Shown: piece by piece, positions 4,698-5,660 of the stretch
How the letters are laid out: each line of letters starts with the position of its first letter
How positions within the stretch are numbered: the stretch's first letter is position 1
Assembly (NCBI GenBank): GCA_947176425.1
Contig: CAMWQV010000165.1
Coordinates: 1 to 5,660 of the forward strand
Source of the DNA: an uncultured Clostridia bacterium
GTDB lineage: Bacteria > Bacillota > Clostridia > Oscillospirales > Oscillospiraceae
Reading direction: 5' to 3'
DNA: 5,660 nt
Notes under the pieces: generated by a model
The model's input: the letters and a program-made list of their open reading frames with translations, nothing else
Database searches by the model: none
Told to the model about the DNA's origin: nothing
Position numbers and translations under genes: made by a program

Positions 4698-5660
4698 ATG
4701 AGCCGCAATAAAAGACGTACTTCCGCTGTGCAGGCTGTGGCTGTTCTCACGATCTGCACCCTTTTTATCCTGACTGCCCTGGTCGGACTGTATAAATGTT
4801 TTTCCGAAGAACCGGAACTATCCAACGGCCAGCCCAACACGCCGGACACGGCCGCTGATACTTCTCTGGAACCTGGTGACGAAAAAACAAAACCATTATC
4901 CTCCCGCAAAGAACATTTCCATACGGTACTGTTAGGCGGACTGGATGATGAAAACGGCGGCAGCGATACCAATCTGCTGCTGGCGATTGACAGTGATCAA
5001 GGTCTGATAAATGTGGTCAGCCTGCCGCGGGATACGCTGTTGAATGTTTCCTGGTCCGTGAAGAAGCTGAATAATGCCTATCATCACGGCGGTTTCAGTC
5101 AGACCATGGAGGAAGTTTCCAAACTGCTGGGGATTCCTGTCGATCACTATGTCACCGTGAATCTGCGGGCCTTTGTGGAGTTGGTGAACGCGATTGACGG
5201 TGTAGATTTTGAGATACCGGTCAACATGAATTATGATGATGACTGGCAGAATCTCCATATCCATTATAAGGCCGGGATGCAGCATTTAGACGGACAGCAG
5301 GCGCTGGAAGTTGTGCGCTGGCGGCAGAACAACGACGGGACCGGTTACGCTACCGCCGATATCGGACGGATTGATACCCAGCAGGCATTTTTGAAGGCTG
5401 TCGCAAAACAGACCCTTCAGCTCTCTAATGTGGACAAGGTGGGGGAGATGGCGGAAATATTTGAAAAATGGGTGGACACGGATTTGAAACTCTCCAATTT
5501 GATCTGGATTGGAGAACAGGCATTAAAAATAGGATCTGATAATATTTCGTTCTATACGCTGCCCGGCGACGGCGCGGGCTGGTATAAGGGCGGGTCCTAT
5601 TATGTGCTGGATGCGGAGGGCTTCCTGGATCTGATCAATACGAATTTTAATCCCTATCTC
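4698..5660 (+). CDS. LytR-CpsA-Psr (LCP) family cell-wall polymer ligase, N-terminal 321 codons (runs off window)
   Basis: LCP proteins are membrane-anchored enzymes that transfer lipid-linked glycopolymers (teichoic acid, capsule) to peptidoglycan outside the cell. The N-terminus is basic (MSRNKRR), followed by one membrane segment (about 13-32), a Pro/Asp/Thr-rich linker (37-70) and the LCP domain from about 75. Visible motifs are GGSDTNLLL (87-95, D90), SLPRDT (108-113, with the phosphate-binding R111), KLNNAYHHGG (123-132), RWRQNNDG (207-214) and DIGRIDTQQ (221-229). The second arginine of the usual GRxxRQQ pattern is Thr here; otherwise the catalytic set is present. The start follows AAGGAG (4682-4687) by ten bases. 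The ATG at 4691 has the same leader but is in another frame and stops after six codons. The frame is open to the window edge. Confidence 0.93.
   Translation, partial: MSRNKRRTSAVQAVAVLTICTLFILTALVGLYKCFSEEPELSNGQPNTPDTAADTSLEPGDEKTKPLSSRKEHFHTVLLGGLDDENGGSDTNLLLAIDSDQGLINVVSLPRDTLLNVSWSVKKLNNAYHHGGFSQTMEEVSKLLGIPVDHYVTVNLRAFVELVNAIDGVDFEIPVNMNYDDDWQNLHIHYKAGMQHLDGQQALEVVRWRQNNDGTGYATADIGRIDTQQAFLKAVAKQTLQLSNVDKVGEMAEIFEKWVDTDLKLSNLIWIGEQALKIGSDNISFYTLPGDGAGWYKGGSYYVLDAEGFLDLINTNFNPYL

Noticed and set aside
4932..5285. A - strand open frame opposite the LCP gene
   Set aside because: The + strand frame encodes clear LCP motifs over the same bases.

Overview
The window suggests an endospore-forming, low-to-mid GC Firmicute, most likely a gut-type Clostridia (Oscillospiraceae-like). 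The evidence is a clear spoIIID sporulation regulator, strong Gram-positive Shine-Dalgarno sequences, a LytR-CpsA-Psr cell-wall ligase and a large acidic surface-type protein. The taxonomic call is an inference. 

Layout: (1) 1-2612, + strand: the 3' part of a long, acidic, beta-rich, probably exported protein. Its start lies outside the window, it ends with tandem TAA stops, and a strong GC-rich terminator hairpin follows. (2) 2702-2951: first copy of a 250-bp direct repeat holding the spoIIID promoter region, its ribosome binding site and its first 40 codons. The ORF then runs into foreign sequence and stops after 45 codons. (3) 2952-3971: about 1.0 kb of inserted sequence with an intact Rpn-family PD-(D/E)XK nuclease gene on the - strand, followed by a hairpin that can terminate both convergent units. 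(4) 3972-4221: second copy of the repeat (8 mismatches, no gaps), which here continues into the complete spoIIID (4093-4347). (5) 4369-4590: a 73-codon CxxC protein of unknown function, 21 bp after spoIIID and probably in the same operon. (6) From 4630: a sigma-A-type promoter and the N-terminal 321 codons of an LCP-family protein that runs off the window. 

The central observation is an rpn nuclease gene that sits between two near-identical 5' ends of spoIIID, so that the sporulation gene is both broken (upstream) and intact (downstream). This resembles insertion with a long target duplication that leaves a working target gene. Three details make it more interesting. The truncated copy keeps its promoter, RBS and most of its helix-turn-helix. 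The best rpn promoter is a hybrid, with its -35 inside the spoIIID repeat and its -10 just outside. The rpn gene also carries a well-placed internal GGAGG/ATG that could make a 75-aa C-terminal protein, like the intragenic RpnS antitoxins described for E. coli rpn genes. Recombination between the repeats would remove exactly 1270 bp and leave one intact spoIIID.
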